Source: an uncultured Pseudomonadota bacterium (lineage in GTDB: Bacteria > Pseudomonadota > Gammaproteobacteria > Burkholderiales > Rhodocyclaceae). Taken from it: a stretch of 32,238 nt of DNA. Each line of letters starts with the position of its first letter. The stretch's first letter is position 1. The position numbers and the translations under genes are program-made. Under the pieces are notes generated by a model, which was not told the origin of the DNA, made no database searches, and was given only the letters and a program-made list of their open reading frames with translations. The DNA is taken from contig CAMLHL010000029.1 of the NCBI GenBank assembly GCA_946479855.1, positions 1 to 32,238 of the forward strand, read 5' to 3'. Below are positions 25,019 through 32,238 of this stretch, piece after piece.

Positions 25019-25738
25019 ATGAAAAATATTCCAGGCGCCGCAATTCAGGGCATCTCCATCGCCACCGCACTGGCCGTCATGATCGGCGGTTGCGCCACCC
25101 CGGGACAGGGGCAGGTCGGCACCCCGGTCGCCGGCGGACAGACCGGCTGCGGAATGGGCGCCACCGTTCAATCGAACAAGATGCTCTCCGGGGCATTGAT
25201 CGGTGCCGGGGTCGGCACCGTGATCGGCGCCGTCGCCGGCCACGGCCATGTCAAGAACGTCGCCGGCGGCGCGGCTGTCGGCGCGCTGGTCGGCGGCGGC
25301 ATCGGCGCCTACATGGACCAGCAGGAAACCACCTTGCGCAAGGACCTGTCCGGCTCCGGCATCGAAATGACCCGCGCCGGCGACAACATCATCCTGACGC
25401 TGCCGGAAGGCATCCTGTTCGCGTCCGGCAAGTCGGCCCTGACGCCACAGGCCCGGCAAGGTCTCGACCGCCTGGTCGGGCCGCTGCTCCGCTTCGAGAA
25501 AACGACGGTCACCATCTGCGGCTATACGGACAACGTCGGTACGCGGGAAGCGAACCAGCAGCTCTCCACCGAACGGGCCCGCTCGGTATCGGATTATCTG
25601 GGCCAGCGGGGTATCCCGCCGCAGCGCCTAAGCTATGTCGGCCTGGCGGACGACCACCCGATCGGTGACAACCGGACCGCAGCCGGCCGCGCCCTGAACC
25701 GTCGGGTCGAGATACTGCTGCATCCGATCAGCGGCTAG
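25019..25738 (+). CDS. OmpA-family outer-membrane lipoprotein with glycine zipper
   Basis: A 239-aa envelope protein. The N-terminus is a lipoprotein signal (lipobox IGGC, Cys25). A glycine-zipper segment follows at about 58-103 (SGALIGAGVGTVIGAVAG then GGAAVGALVGGGIGAYMDQQ), which can insert in membranes. The OmpA-like peptidoglycan-binding domain takes up about 125-237: GILFASGKSALTPQARQGLD, YTDNVGTREANQQLSTERA, and NRRVEILLHP. The arrangement resembles E. coli YiaD. GGAGG (25007-25011) precedes ATG 25019 by seven bases, ruling against earlier in-frame starts. A 141-bp gap separates it from the Lon-domain gene, so it probably has its own promoter. Confidence 0.93.
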   Translation: MKNIPGAAIQGISIATALAVMIGGCATPGQGQVGTPVAGGQTGCGMGATVQSNKMLSGALIGAGVGTVIGAVAGHGHVKNVAGGAAVGALVGGGIGAYMDQQETTLRKDLSGSGIEMTRAGDNIILTLPEGILFASGKSALTPQARQGLDRLVGPLLRFEKTTVTICGYTDNVGTREANQQLSTERARSVSDYLGQRGIPPQRLSYVGLADDHPIGDNRTAAGRALNRRVEILLHPISG

Positions 25739-25750
25739 CTCGCAGGCGGT

Positions 25751-25777
25751 AAAAAGGCCCGCCGCCACGGTGGGCCT
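25751..25777 (-). terminator. Hairpin with T-run on the minus strand, just after the OmpA-type gene
   Basis: A nine-bp stem (AGGCCCGCC, loop GCCAC, GGTGGGCCT; one G-T pair) begins 16 bases past the OmpA-type gene stop. On the minus strand it is followed by TTTTT, the form of an intrinsic terminator; on the plus strand only GAGCGTTTGC follows. It could still end the upstream plus-strand message or work both ways. Confidence 0.6.
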
Positions 25778-25887
25778 GAGCGTTTGCAGCACCGAGACCA
25801 AGGGCAGCCAATTGTCTCGCAGCGGCATGATCTGCTGCCCGTCTCGCCGGGTGCGGTACCGGACGGTTTCCGGTGCTTGCCGCAAGA

Positions 25888-25917
25888 CAGGCTTCCTGCC
25901 AGAACTCCAGGCTTCCT
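25888..25917. repeat. Two 10-bp direct repeats upstream of the arginase-OAT gene
   Basis: CAGGCTTCCT occurs at 25888-25897 and again at 25908-25917, exactly 20 bp apart (about two helical turns), 40 bp before the start codon. It may be a tandem operator for an arginine- or nitrogen-responsive regulator, or chance. No regulator gene is adjacent. Confidence 0.45.
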
Positions 25918-25957
25918 AAGGCATCCAACGTTCAGTTGCATTCGCGAGGAGTCTTCG

Positions 25958-28054
25958 ATGCGCAGCCCCTCCATACCACTCAACCCGAGCGTGCGCTGCA
26001 TTGGGGTCGCCTCGTCGCTCGGGGCACCGGCAACGGGCAGCGAACACGCCGCGGAGAGGCTGTTCGGTCGCGGCATAGGCGCCACATTTCGCCATGCCGG
26101 ACTGGCCTGCCGCTGTGACACGCCGCTCCACCCCGTCCTCGTGACGGCCGAGCCGCTGGCCGATCTGCTTGCCCGGCTGGCAGCGCTGACGCAAGCGGCC
26201 ATTGAGGCCGGCGAGCGGCCGCTGGTGATCGGCGGCGATCACAGCATCGCGGCCGGCACCTGGAAGGGGATTGCCCGCGCGCTCGGCGCCATGCCCGGCC
26301 TGATCTGGATCGACGCCCACCTCGACGCCCATGTGCCGGCCACCTCGCCGAGCGGCAACGCACACGGCATGCCGGTCGCCGCCCTGCTGGGCGAAACGGT
26401 GCCGGGATTGAGCGAAATTCCCGGACCGCATCTCGATCCGCAGCGGCTGGTCCTGATCGGAATCCGCAGTTTCGAACCGGCGGAGCGGGCATTGCTCGAT
26501 CGACTGGGGGTACGCATTGTCGAGGCCGACGCCATTGCCCGACGTGGCCTCGCCGCCGTACTGGCCGAGGCCAGGGCCAGCCTCGGGAGCGGGCCATGGG
26601 GGATCAGCCTGGATATCGACGCCATCAACCCGGAAGCTGCCCCCGGAGTGAATACGCCGGTGGCGGGCGGCCTCTCGCCCGAAGAGCTTGGCCCGGCCCT
26701 GCGCGGCTTACTCCGCCAGCGCGACTGCGTCGGCTTCGAGATTGCCGAATACAACCCGAGCCGAGACCCGGACGGCCGCACCGCCCGGCTGATCCACAAC
26801 CTGATCGAGGCCGCCGCCGCTCCCGACGGCAAGACCTTGCAACGCTGGGAGAGTGGTTTTGGCGCCCGCCATTACGCGCCCTTGCCGGTCGTTCTCAGTC
26901 AGGGGGCCGGCTGCTGGCTCACCGACACGCGGGGGCAACGCTACCTCGACATGATGGCGGCCTACTCCGCCAACAGCTTCGGCCATGCCCATCCGCGACT
27001 GGTCGCCGCACTCAGCGAACAGGCCGGCCGCCTGGCCCTGACATCCCGGGCCTATTCGAACGATCGCCTGCCCTTGCTGCTGCGTCGCCTGGCCCTGCTC
27101 TCCGGTTACGAACGGGTACTGCCGGTCAACACCGGGCTGGAGGCCGTCGAAACGGCGCTCAAGGCAGCCCGCAAGTGGGCCTATAAAATCAAAGGCGTGC
27201 CCCCCGGCAAAGCCGAGATCATCGCTTGTCGCGGCAACTTCCATGGGCGTTCGATCGCCATTGTCGGCCTCTCGTCCGAGGCGCAATACCGCGACGGCTT
27301 CGGCCCCTTCCCGGCCGGTCTGAAGACGGTGCCATTCGGCGACATCGGGGCACTGGCCGCAGCCATTGGTCCCCATACCGCAGCCTTCCTGGTCGAGCCG
27401 ATTCAGGGCGAAGGCGGCGTCGTCGTGCCGCCGCCCGGCTATCTGAGCGCCTGTGCCGCGCTGTGCCGGCAGCAAGGCGTGCTGCTCATCGTCGATGAAG
27501 TGCAGACCGGCCTGGGCCGCACGGGCAAGCTGTTCGCCTATCAGCACGAACCGGTGCGGCCGGACGGCATCATCCTCGGCAAGGCGCTCGGCGGCGGCTT
27601 GCTGCCGGTCTCCGCCTTCCTCGCCGACAATGCAGTGATGCAGGTATTCACACCGGGCGACCACGGTTCCACCTTCGGCGGCAATCCGCTGGCGGCGAGC
27701 GTCGCCCTCGCCGCCCTCGACCTGCTGGAAGACGAGGGACTAGTCGAGCATGCGGCCCGCCTCGGCGAACACCTGCTGGCCCGCCTGAGCGAACTGGCCG
27801 CCCAGACGCCGGTCATTCGCTCCGTGCGCGGCAAGGGACTGTTCGCCGGCATCGAACTCGAGCCGACGCTGGCCGATGCCCGGCAAATTGCCGAGCGTCT
27901 CCTGCACCAGGGCATCCTGACCAAGGAAACGCACACGACCGTGCTCCGCCTGTCGCCGCCGCTGATCATCGACCGGCCGACGCTGGATTGGGCAGTCGAC
28001 GAAATCGCCGGCGTTCTGCGTAACATTTCACACTCGCCCCGCATGATCGCCTGA
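25958..28054 (+). CDS. Arginase-ornithine aminotransferase fusion
   Basis: One 698-aa frame encodes two successive enzymes of arginine breakdown. Residues 1 to about 285 are arginase: the six manganese ligands are H95 (GGDHS), D119, H121, D123 (DAHLD), D219 and D221 (SLDID), and SGNAHGMPVA is the arginase-type rather than agmatinase-type loop. Residues about 300-698 are a class III aminotransferase of the ornithine delta type: HYAPLPVVLSQGAGCWLTDT, DEVQTGLGRTGKLF and PLP lysine K542 in GKALGGGLLP. Arginine would thus pass to urea and ornithine, then to glutamate semialdehyde. GAGGAG six bases before ATG 25958 sets the start. The frame is unbroken at the junction. It stands alone between two intergenic gaps. 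Confidence 0.94.
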   Translation: MRSPSIPLNPSVRCIGVASSLGAPATGSEHAAERLFGRGIGATFRHAGLACRCDTPLHPVLVTAEPLADLLARLAALTQAAIEAGERPLVIGGDHSIAAGTWKGIARALGAMPGLIWIDAHLDAHVPATSPSGNAHGMPVAALLGETVPGLSEIPGPHLDPQRLVLIGIRSFEPAERALLDRLGVRIVEADAIARRGLAAVLAEARASLGSGPWGISLDIDAINPEAAPGVNTPVAGGLSPEELGPALRGLLRQRDCVGFEIAEYNPSRDPDGRTARLIHNLIEAAAAPDGKTLQRWESGFGARHYAPLPVVLSQGAGCWLTDTRGQRYLDMMAAYSANSFGHAHPRLVAALSEQAGRLALTSRAYSNDRLPLLLRRLALLSGYERVLPVNTGLEAVETALKAARKWAYKIKGVPPGKAEIIACRGNFHGRSIAIVGLSSEAQYRDGFGPFPAGLKTVPFGDIGALAAAIGPHTAAFLVEPIQGEGGVVVPPPGYLSACAALCRQQGVLLIVDEVQTGLGRTGKLFAYQHEPVRPDGIILGKALGGGLLPVSAFLADNAVMQVFTPGDHGSTFGGNPLAASVALAALDLLEDEGLVEHAARLGEHLLARLSELAAQTPVIRSVRGKGLFAGIELEPTLADARQIAERLLHQGILTKETHTTVLRLSPPLIIDRPTLDWAVDEIAGVLRNISHSPRMIA

Positions 28055-28111
28055 ACGAAATTCCCGAAACCTGCGTCAAATGGGCGAAGGGGTAATTGGA
28101 ATGCGTTCGCC

Positions 28112-28131
28112 CGGCCGACCTGGATCGGCCG
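28112..28131. repeat. Inverted repeat in the prkA leader
   Basis: A perfect seven-bp stem, CGGCCGA and TCGGCCG, with the loop CCTGGA lies ten bases before the prkA ribosome site. With no T-run it is unlikely to be a terminator; it may be an mRNA hairpin affecting prkA translation or an operator. Confidence 0.45.
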
Positions 28132-28152
28132 CTTGAGTGGAAGGAGTGCGCT

Positions 28153-30075
28153 ATGTCGATATTCGCCCGTTATCAGGGACGCTACGAGTCTCTGCAGGAA
28201 GAAGAGATGTCCCTGCAGGAGTATCTGGATTTGTGTCGCAGCGATCCCTCCGCCTACGCCAGCGTCGCCGAGCGCATGCTGCTCGCCATCGGCGAACCGG
28301 AGTTGCTCGACACCCGCAGCGACCCGCGCCTGTCGCGCATCTTCGCCAACAAAATGCTCAAGATCTACCCGGCCTTCCGCGAGTTCTACGGCATGGAAGA
28401 GGTGATCGAGAATATCGTCTCCTATTTCCGCCACGCGGCGCAGGGGCTGGAGGAGAAGAAGCAGATTCTCTACCTGCTCGGCCCGGTGGGCGGCGGCAAA
28501 TCGTCGCTGGCCGAACGGCTGAAGCTGCTGATCGAGAAGGTGCACTTCTACGCCATCAAGGGCTCGCCGGTGCACGAGTCGCCGCTCGGCCTGTTCAACG
28601 TCCATGAGGACGGTGCGATCCTCGAGGAAGATTACGGCATCCCGCGCCACTACCTGGGCACCATCATGAGCCCGTGGGCGGTCAAGCGCCTGCAGGAATT
28701 CGGCGGCGACATCACCCGTTTCCGGGTGGTGAAGATCCGCCCGTCGGTCCTGTCGCAGATCGCCGTCTCGAAGACCGAGCCGGGCGACGAGAACAACCAG
28801 GACATCTCGTCGCTGGTCGGCAAGATCGACATCCGCAAGCTGGAAACTTACTCGCAGAACGACCCCGACGCCTACTCCTACTCCGGCGGCCTGTGCCTGG
28901 CCAACCGCGGCATCCTGGAGTTCGTCGAGATGTTCAAGGCGCCGATCAAGGTGCTGCACCCGTTGCTGACCGCGACACAGGAGCAAAACTACAAGGGCAC
29001 CGAGGGCTTCGGTGCGATCCCCTTCGATGGCCTGATCATGGCCCACTCCAACGAGGCGGAGTGGCAGAGTTTCAAGAACAACCGCAACAACGAGGCCTTC
29101 CTCGACCGCATTTATATCGTCAAGGTGCCGTACTGCCTGCGCGTCACCGACGAAATGCACATCTACGAGAAATTGCTGGTCAATTCCTCGCTGGCCCACG
29201 CCGCCTGCGCACCCGATACGCTGCGCATGATGGCCCAGTTCTCGGTGCTGTCGCGCCTCAAGGAACCTGAAAACTCCAGCATCTACAGCAAGATGCGCAT
29301 CTACGATGGCGAGAACCTCAAGGACACCGACCCGAAAGCCAAGAGCTATCAGGAATATCGCGATTTTGCCGGGGTCGATGAAGGGATGACCGGACTATCG
29401 ACCCGCTTCGCTTTCAAGATTCTCTCCAAGGTCTTCAACTTCGACCACCGCGAGGTAGCTGCCAATCCGGTGCACTTGATGTACGTACTCGAACAGCAGA
29501 TCGAGCAGGAACAGTTCCCGCCTGAAATCGAGGAACGCTACCTGCGCTACCTGAAGGAATTTCTCAGTCCGCGCTACGCCGAGTTCATCGGCAAGGAAAT
29601 CCAGACCGCCTATCTGGAAAGCTATTCCGAGTATGGCCAGAACATTTTCGACCGCTATGTGACCTATGCCGATTTCTGGATTCAGGATCAGGAATTCCGC
29701 GATCCGAACACCGGCGAAATGCTCGACCGCTCGGCGCTCAACGACGAACTGGAAAAGATCGAGAAGCCGGCCGGCATCAGCAACCCCAAGGATTTCCGCA
29801 ACGAGGTGGTGAATTTCGTGTTGCGCGCCCGGGCCAAGAACGATGGCAAAAACCCGGCCTGGACCTCCTACGAGAAACTGCGGGCGGTCATCGAAAAGAA
29901 GATGTTCTCCAACACCGAAGAACTGCTGCCGGTCATCTCGTTCAGCACCAAGGCCAGCGCCGACGAGCAGAAAAAGCATCAGGAATTCGTCGACCGTATG
30001 ATCACCAAGGGCTACACGGAGAAGCAGGTGCGCTTGCTGTGCGACTGGTACCTGCGTGTTCGCAAGTCGTCCTGA
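28153..30075 (+). CDS. prkA: PrkA/YeaG-family serine protein kinase (AAA+ domain)
   Basis: The 640-aa product is almost the same length as E. coli YeaG (about 644). An N-terminal AAA+ domain has Walker A G110-PVGGGKS117 and a long insertion containing GTEGFGAIPFDGLIMAHSNEAEW; the C-terminal PrkA domain extends to the end. Relatives have reported kinase or AAA-protease activity and act in sporulation (Bacillus) and in starvation responses (E. coli). AAGGAG precedes ATG 28153 by six bases; earlier in-frame codons add only leader sequence. It begins the conserved prkA-yeaH-spoVR order, with 48 bp before yeaH. Confidence 0.96.
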   Translation: MSIFARYQGRYESLQEEEMSLQEYLDLCRSDPSAYASVAERMLLAIGEPELLDTRSDPRLSRIFANKMLKIYPAFREFYGMEEVIENIVSYFRHAAQGLEEKKQILYLLGPVGGGKSSLAERLKLLIEKVHFYAIKGSPVHESPLGLFNVHEDGAILEEDYGIPRHYLGTIMSPWAVKRLQEFGGDITRFRVVKIRPSVLSQIAVSKTEPGDENNQDISSLVGKIDIRKLETYSQNDPDAYSYSGGLCLANRGILEFVEMFKAPIKVLHPLLTATQEQNYKGTEGFGAIPFDGLIMAHSNEAEWQSFKNNRNNEAFLDRIYIVKVPYCLRVTDEMHIYEKLLVNSSLAHAACAPDTLRMMAQFSVLSRLKEPENSSIYSKMRIYDGENLKDTDPKAKSYQEYRDFAGVDEGMTGLSTRFAFKILSKVFNFDHREVAANPVHLMYVLEQQIEQEQFPPEIEERYLRYLKEFLSPRYAEFIGKEIQTAYLESYSEYGQNIFDRYVTYADFWIQDQEFRDPNTGEMLDRSALNDELEKIEKPAGISNPKDFRNEVVNFVLRARAKNDGKNPAWTSYEKLRAVIEKKMFSNTEELLPVISFSTKASADEQKKHQEFVDRMITKGYTEKQVRLLCDWYLRVRKSS

Positions 30076-30086
30076 GAGGAGAAGGT

Positions 30087-30102
30087 CGCGCCGGCGGGCG
30101 CG
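30087..30102 (+). repeat. Intercistronic hairpin between prkA and yeaH
   Basis: CGCGCC and GGCGCG pair perfectly around the loop GGCG, in the 48-bp gap between the genes. It precedes the yeaH ribosome site (GGAGG, about 30112) by ten bases. A possible stabiliser of the prkA message or damper of yeaH translation. Confidence 0.4.
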
Positions 30103-30123
30103 GCCGTCACGGGAGGAAATGGC

Positions 30124-31395
30124 ATGACGGTCCGGATCATCGACCGAAGGCTGGACAGCCGGAACAAGAGTTCCATCAACCGGAGCCGCTTCATCCATCG
30201 GTTCAAGGGTCAGATCCGCAAGGCGGTAGCCGATGCCATCACCCGCCGCGGCATCCGCGATCTGGAGAACGGCGAAAAGATCGGCATCCCCGGCCGAGAT
30301 ATCTCCGAACCGCAATTCCGCATCGGCCAGGGCGGCGTACGTGACATCGTCCATCCCGGCAACGACCGCTTTCACCGCGGCGATGAAGTGGAGCGCCCGC
30401 TCGGCGGCGGCGCCGGCCAGGGGAAGGGCCAGGCCAGTCCGGATGGCGAAGGCCTGGACGATTTCGTCTTCACCCTGACCCGTGACGAGTTCCTCGACAT
30501 CTTCTTCGACGAGCTGGCACTGCCCAATCTGGTCAAGCGCCAGCTGGCCCGCGTCGACGACTACAAGCGGGTGCGCGCCGGCTATACGCAGAGCGGCGTC
30601 CCGACCAACATCAACCTGGTCCGCACGATGCGCGGGGCGGCCGGGCGGCGAATCGCCGTCGGCGGTCCGCATGCCGCACACATGCGCCAACTGCTTGCCG
30701 AACTCCAGGCGGCCCGCCAGGCGACGCCGCCCGACATGGCCGAAATCGAACGGCTGGAGGACGAGATCGCCCGTCTGCGCGCCAAGGTGGAGGCCATCCC
30801 TTTCATTGACCCCTTCGATCTGCGCTACAGCAACCGCATCCGCATCCCACAGCCCTCGACACAGGCGGTGATGTTCTGCCTGATGGACGTTTCCGGGTCG
30901 ATGGACGAGAGCAAGAAGCAGATGGCCAAACGCTTTTTCATGCTGCTTTACCTGTTCCTGAACCGGAACTACGAGCACATCGAAGTTGTTTTCATCCGCC
31001 ACCATACACTGGCCGAGGAAGTGGACGAAGATACTTTCTTCCATGCTCGGGAAACGGGTGGCACGATCGTGTCGACGGCCCTGCAACTGATGCGCGACAT
31101 CATCGTCAAGCGCTATGCAAGCAGTGCCTGGAACATCTACGGCGCCCAGGCCTCCGACGGCGACAACTGGAACGACGACTCGCCACTCTGCCGCGAACTG
31201 TTGGCCGACGCCATCCTGCCCAAGCTGCAGTATTTCGCCTACATCGAGATCAGCGACAGCGAGCCGCAGAACCTGTGGCGGGAATACGAGCAGCTGCTCG
31301 CCGGCCATCTTGGTCACTTCGCCATGCAACGCATTGCCGAGGCAAGCGACATCTACCCGGTCTTCCGCGAACTGTTCCGGAGACGACTGGCATGA
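30124..31395 (+). CDS. yeaH: YeaH-family protein (DUF444, von Willebrand A-like)
   Basis: A 423-aa member of the DUF444 family, partner of PrkA and SpoVR in many bacteria. The N-terminal 110 residues are basic and then Gly-rich (RPLGGGAGQGKGQ), the middle is helical with a charged stretch (MAEIERLEDEIARLRAKVE, about 205-225), and the C-terminal half is VWA-like with the metal-site motif D255-V-S-G-S259 in FCLMDVSGSMDE. The start has GGAGG upstream. The stop overlaps the spoVR start (ATGA). In E. coli yeaGH respond to nitrogen and stationary-phase stress; the molecular job is unresolved. Confidence 0.95.
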   Translation: MTVRIIDRRLDSRNKSSINRSRFIHRFKGQIRKAVADAITRRGIRDLENGEKIGIPGRDISEPQFRIGQGGVRDIVHPGNDRFHRGDEVERPLGGGAGQGKGQASPDGEGLDDFVFTLTRDEFLDIFFDELALPNLVKRQLARVDDYKRVRAGYTQSGVPTNINLVRTMRGAAGRRIAVGGPHAAHMRQLLAELQAARQATPPDMAEIERLEDEIARLRAKVEAIPFIDPFDLRYSNRIRIPQPSTQAVMFCLMDVSGSMDESKKQMAKRFFMLLYLFLNRNYEHIEVVFIRHHTLAEEVDEDTFFHARETGGTIVSTALQLMRDIIVKRYASSAWNIYGAQASDGDNWNDDSPLCRELLADAILPKLQYFAYIEISDSEPQNLWREYEQLLAGHLGHFAMQRIAEASDIYPVFRELFRRRLA

Positions 31396-32238
31396 AGCGC
31401 AAGCCATCCCGCCTGATTGCCCAAGGCTCGGACTGGACGATCGAAGCCATCGCCCGCTACGACGCCGAGATTGGCCGCGTGGCCCGCGAGTACGGCCTCG
31501 ACTGCTACCGCCACCAACTGGAGATCATCACCGCCGAACAGATGATGGACGCCTACGCCGCCATCGGCATGCCGGTCTATTACCACCACTGGTCCTTCGG
31601 AAAGCACTTCCTGGAAACCGAAAACCGCTACAAGCGCGGCCACATGGGCCTGGCCTACGAGATCGTGATCAATTCCGACCCCTGCATCGCCTACCTGATG
31701 GAGGAAAACACGCTGACCATGCAGGCGCTGGTCATCGCCCACGCCGCCTACGGCCACAACTCTTTTTTCAAGGGCAACCACCTGTTCAAGCAGTGGACCA
31801 GCGCCGACGCCATCATCGACTATCTGGTCTTCGCCCGCGACTACATCGCCGAGTGCGAAGAACGCCACGGCCTGGAGGCCGTCGAGGAACTGGTCGATGC
31901 CTGCCATGCCCTGTCCAACGTCGGCGTAGATCGCTACAAACGTTCTCCCCCCCGCTCGCTGGCTCGCGAGAAGGAGCGCCAGCGCGAGCGGGAGTCCTAC
32001 CTGCAGTCGCAGATCAACGAACTGTGGCGCACCCTGCCCCGCCACGGCGGTGATCCGGCAGCAGCCAGCGAAAAGCGCTTTCCGGCCGAGCCCGAGGAAA
32101 ACCTGCTCTATTTCATCGAAAAACACGCGCCGCTGCTTGAACCGTGGCAACGGGAAATCATTCGCATCGTGCGCAAGATCGGCCAGTACTTCTATCCGCA
32201 GCGCCAGACGCAGGTCATGAACGAGGGCTGGGCGACCT
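31392..32238 (+). CDS. SpoVR family protein (3' end cut by window)
   Basis: The first 282 codons of a SpoVR-family protein (full length about 510 aa in homologues, E. coli YcgB). Typical stretches are MPVYYHHWSFGKHF, GLAYEIVINSDPCIAYLMEEN and IAHAAYGHNSFFKGN in the first 130 residues, then FIEKHAPLLEPWQREIIRIV and RQTQVMNEGWAT at the cut edge. No membrane segments. The ATG overlaps the yeaH stop. SpoVR affects spore cortex in Bacillus; in non-sporing bacteria its function is unknown, but linkage with prkA and yeaH is widespread. Confidence 0.94.
   Translation, partial: MKRKPSRLIAQGSDWTIEAIARYDAEIGRVAREYGLDCYRHQLEIITAEQMMDAYAAIGMPVYYHHWSFGKHFLETENRYKRGHMGLAYEIVINSDPCIAYLMEENTLTMQALVIAHAAYGHNSFFKGNHLFKQWTSADAIIDYLVFARDYIAECEERHGLEAVEELVDACHALSNVGVDRYKRSPPRSLAREKERQRERESYLQSQINELWRTLPRHGGDPAAASEKRFPAEPEENLLYFIEKHAPLLEPWQREIIRIVRKIGQYFYPQRQTQVMNEGWAT

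Noticed and set aside
28099..28112. Sigma-54-like TGGAATGCGTTCGC before prkA
   Set aside because: The GG-to-GC spacing is nine instead of ten and the flanking bases fit poorly; E. coli yeaG precedent alone is not enough.
27541..31407. Long minus-strand frames opposite arginase-OAT, prkA and yeaH
   Set aside because: Opposite well-identified genes with intact motifs; composition typical of antisense shadows.

Overview
The window is GC-rich and gene-dense, and reads like the chromosome of a betaproteobacterium. A member of the Rhodocyclales (Dechloromonas/Azonexus/Accumulibacter-like) is the best guess. That guess is an inference from the gene set (mreCD-mrdA-rodA-rlpA, oxygen-independent ubiquinone genes ubiUVT, class I PHA synthase, prkA-yeaH-spoVR) and protein style; no rRNA or other marker is present. 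I saw no tRNA, rRNA, IS element, prophage or CRISPR array.

Layout. (1) 1-5453, plus strand: cell-elongation operon mreC (5' end cut by the window), mreD, mrdA (PBP2), rodA, rlpA, with ATGA overlaps at three of the four junctions. (2) 5460-10741: the plus-strand ubiU-ubiV-ubiT operon for anaerobic ubiquinone synthesis. On either side lie minus-strand signalling genes: a receiver plus RsbW-like ATPase protein on the left, and a PAS plus SpoIIE/PP2C phosphatase on the right. A near-perfect FNR box with a well-placed -10 element precedes ubiU. A small MoaD/ThiS-like gene follows on the minus strand. (3) 10798-13746, minus strand: a metallo-beta-lactamase-fold hydrolase and phaC, ending in a clear intrinsic terminator. 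(4) 13970-20445, plus strand: a tight nine-gene run. It starts with a GNAT-carbonic anhydrase fusion, then an EamA transporter, a DsbA-fold isomerase, a LOG-family nucleotide hydrolase, HMG-CoA lyase, an unrecognised 329-aa protein, two tiny four-cysteine DUF1289-type proteins and a second metallo-beta-lactamase-fold hydrolase. (5) 20446-21618, minus: an M20 amidohydrolase. (6) 21687-25738, plus: rapZ, a NusG-domain-II protein, a Gx-type transporter, ubiX, a stand-alone Lon N-domain protein and an OmpA-type lipoprotein. (7) 25958-28054, plus: a single-chain arginase-ornithine aminotransferase. (8) 28153 to the window end, plus: prkA, yeaH and spoVR (3' end cut).

How the parts fit. Region 1 builds the lateral wall: MreCD scaffold, RodA/PBP2 synthase and the RlpA peptidoglycan-binding lipoprotein. 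Region 2 should switch on quinone synthesis without oxygen, and ubiX in region 6 supplies the prenyl-FMN cofactor for UbiD-type decarboxylation. PHA synthesis, HMG-CoA lyase, arginine breakdown and the PrkA/YeaH/SpoVR stress module suggest a bacterium adapted to changing carbon, nitrogen and oxygen supply. The observations most worth following are the FNR-type class II promoter for ubiUVT, the two domain fusions, the duplicated DUF1289 pair, and the NusG-II/Gx pair that resembles EetA/EetB of Gram-positive extracellular electron transfer loci.
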